Assembly (NCBI GenBank): GCA_032622095.1
Contig: CP136063.1
Span: 277,567,426-277,631,425, forward strand
Reading direction: 5' to 3'
DNA length: 64,000 bases
Source: Siphonodentalium dalli
Taxonomy: Eukaryota; Mollusca; Scaphopoda; Gadilida; Siphonodentaliidae
The notes under the pieces are model-generated. The model saw only the letters and a list, made by a program, of their open reading frames with translations. It made no database searches and was not told where the DNA came from. Below, one piece after another: positions 62,217 to 64,000 of this stretch. Positions within the stretch are counted from its first letter, which is position 1, and every line of letters begins with the position of its first letter. Position numbers and translations under genes: made by a program.

Positions 62217-62362
62217 GGAGATAAACGTACCCTGTTTCGTTGTACATTCTGGGATTCGAGCATGAAAACAGTTTGTGAACTCGCCAGCAAGCCGGCTAGT
62301 TCACAAACTGTTTTCATGCTCGAATCCCAGAATGTACAACTCAACAGGGTATGTTTATCTCC
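62217..62362. repeat. Hairpin, ~65-bp arms
   Basis: TACATTCTGGGATTCGAGCA and its inverse lie in arms that meet at a short loop near 62285-62296. The outer parts (GGAGATAAACGTACCCTGTT / AACAGGGTATGTTTATCTCC) match with a few mismatches. A smaller 19-bp-arm hairpin lies at 62455-62554. Confidence 0.85.
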
Positions 62363-62918
62363 TAACCGTACACTAAATCCGGCCATTTATGGGACCATCT
62401 CCAAATATACTCAACAGAATATATGCAATAAATGAATGAATTTGACCCGTGGATGAGTGCAAAATACACTCATGTGCTCTATGTACTCATTTTCATTATA
62501 ATTACCATGTTGTTTTACATTGATCACAAAGTAAATGAGTGTATTTTGCACTCATACATGGCTCAAATTCGTTCATTTGTTGCATATATTATGTTGAGTA
62601 TAATAATAAGAAATTGTCCCATAAAAGGCCGTATTTAGTGAACATTGCCCCTTTAAGAAATGTTCAGATAATAAGTTCAACATACTTGTAAGTCGTTTGT
62701 TGAACTTATTATCTGAAAATTCCCCACCAAAGAATATGACTTCTTCTGCACTTGTATTATCTTTTTGTCTGCTTTTATTAATTGAATATTCCACCAGACG
62801 AATAATAGACTATTCCAATGTATACTTTCATACCAGAATGGGAGAATCCATTTAGAAAGGGTTAATGAGCAGAAAAACTCAAGCTCAACGTGAAATTAAC
62901 GCACCGTATATCGAGATA

Positions 62919-63120
62919 TACAGTAATGCCCTAAGTAATCGACTCCTTAACCACAGCAGAATTATGGGTAACTTTTCAGGATTTAGTCGGAAATATGGCT
63001 TGTTGCTCTCTCCGAGAGCTTTCCAATGAATGGCAACAAGCCATATTTCCGACTAAATCCTGAAAAGTTACCCATAATTCTGCTGTGGTTAAGGAGTCGA
63101 TTACCTAGGGCATTACTGTA
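62919..63120. mobile_element. Palindromic MITE, 86-bp arms, TA-flanked
   Basis: Arms 62921-63006 and 63033-63118 are inverted copies with one mismatch that I can find. The loop is 26 nt. Both ends read TA|CAGTAATGCCCTA. The TA flank and CAGT start suit a Tc1/mariner-type non-autonomous element. Confidence 0.85.
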
Positions 63121-63201
63121 ACATACAGAAATCTAGTTTATTACTTGTCTATTACTGAAATTCACCCTCATCCTGCACCGTAGCCATTCTATGATATTTA
63201 A

Positions 63202-63500
63202 CCCTTCCAAGACTGGAGCCTCCTGAAATTTTGCAAAAAACCCTGTGCCAATGCATTCTCTTATATATGCGAGTCTCCCATAGGCAGCCTAGCATATTTA
63301 AGTTTTTCCCTTCTGGGAAGTTTCTATATCCCCTAATTTGCAGAAGATAAAATGTATAATCGAGGTGACTAATGGATGAACATCACAAACTTCAACTGGG
63401 GAACTTCAATGGCCCCAGAGGGGGAATTTGGTGATGCTAGCCCACTATGCGGGATAGCGTCACTAAATTAACCCTCTGGTGACCTCATTCTGCAAATGTC
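63202..63500. mobile_element. TTAA family C left end joined to a CAGAGGG element
   Basis: TTAA at 63198-63201 then CCCTTCCAAGACTGGAGCC and part of the palindromic module to about 63300. From TTTTTCCCTTCTGGGAAG onward it matches, inverted, the element at 39540-39950. Confidence 0.65.
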
Positions 63501-63649
63501 AGACACACTAAACTCAGACTTGTATAAGCCGTTACACACAAATGTGGAATGGGACAACTTTTAAAACCAAAGAAACTTTAAGATAGAACCATTTTCAAAC
63601 ATGATAAGATGAGAATATAATGTGAAAAGATTTATGGATATGATGAGAT

Positions 63650-64000
63650 ATTAAATGCCTGATAAGCATGTGAGATATTATAATTACTATATTAAATGCC
63701 TGATAAGCATGTGAGATATTATAATTACTATATTAAATGCCTGATAAGCATGTGTGATATTATAATTACTATATTAAATGCCTGATAAGCATGTGTGATA
63801 TTATAATTACTATATTAAATGCCTGATAAGCATGTGAGATATTATAATTACTATATTAAATGCCTGATAAGCATGTGTGATATTATAATTACTATATTAA
63901 ATGCCTGATAAGCATGTGAGATATTATAATTACTATATTAAATGCCTGATAAGCATGTGTGATATTATAATTACTATATTAAATGCCTGATAAGCATGTG
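63650..64000. repeat. 41-bp tandem array running off the window
   Basis: Unit begins ATTAAATGCCTGATAAGCAT. About 8.5 copies to the last base. Units differ at one site (GTGAGAT or GTGTGAT) in the order A, A, T, T, A, T, A, T. No link to an exon is visible, but the array continues past 64000. Confidence 0.92.

Overview
The window is eukaryotic genomic DNA: AT-rich, intron-rich and crowded with repeats. It lies inside a single large gene read on the minus strand. I recognise 15 exons between 61478 and 2049. Every exon is phase 1 at both ends. Together they encode an extracellular matrix protein of the fibrillin (fibrillin/LTBP) family, built only of calcium-binding EGF (cbEGF) modules and 8-cysteine TB modules. 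In gene order the modules are cbEGF, cbEGF, TB (two exons), five cbEGF, TB (two exons), four cbEGF. Both ends of the gene lie outside the window. Several dispersed repeats carry GACGGACGG-type tails and AGATGGC/GCGGCCAT modules that I associate with bivalve molluscs, so a bivalve or other lophotrochozoan is my best guess. That is an inference, not a proof.

The introns hold the unusual content. Four of them carry tandem arrays whose unit is not random intron DNA but a copy of the exon/intron donor junction of the exon just upstream in gene order. They are a 29-bp unit (2312-4189, about 65 copies), a 54-bp unit (15334-38410 with one interruption, about 420 copies), a 47-bp unit (51795-53430, about 35 copies) and a degenerate 74-bp unit (56551-56818, about 4 copies). 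Each unit holds the last 10, 43, 16 or about 60 nt of its exon followed by 19, 11, about 31 or 14 nt of intron beginning GTAAGT, GTATGT, GTAAGT or GTTAGT. The window therefore shows roughly 500 near-consensus 5' splice sites for 15 real exons. The long open frames at 15.4-38.4 kb on both strands are by-products of the 54-bp periodicity and not genes.

Region by region. 1-1255: 164-bp satellite. 1.26-8.0 kb: exons 15-13, the 29-bp array and MITEs. 8-13.6 kb: foldback elements and a 2.5-kb terminal-inverted-repeat element. 13.65-14.0 kb: exons 12 and 11. 14.4-38.87 kb: one 24.9-kb intron made of a foldback element, three copies of a TTAA-flanked MITE and the 54-bp array. 38.87-39.02 kb: exon 10. 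39-45.3 kb: a composite TTAA element and unclassified repeat remnants. 45.36-61.48 kb: exons 9-1 among MITEs, a SINE and the 47- and 74-bp arrays; 47.1-49.2 kb is packed with CTTAAG palindromes. 61.5-64 kb: nested foldback elements, an almost perfect 86-bp-arm palindrome and a 41-bp tandem array running off the end.

The mobile DNA is almost all small and non-autonomous. At least three families are flanked by TTAA and begin CCCTT or CCATT, as piggyBac-type elements do. Their interiors often share one palindromic module. I found no transposase or reverse transcriptase gene, no functional tRNA or rRNA gene, and no promoter or polyadenylation site for the matrix gene.
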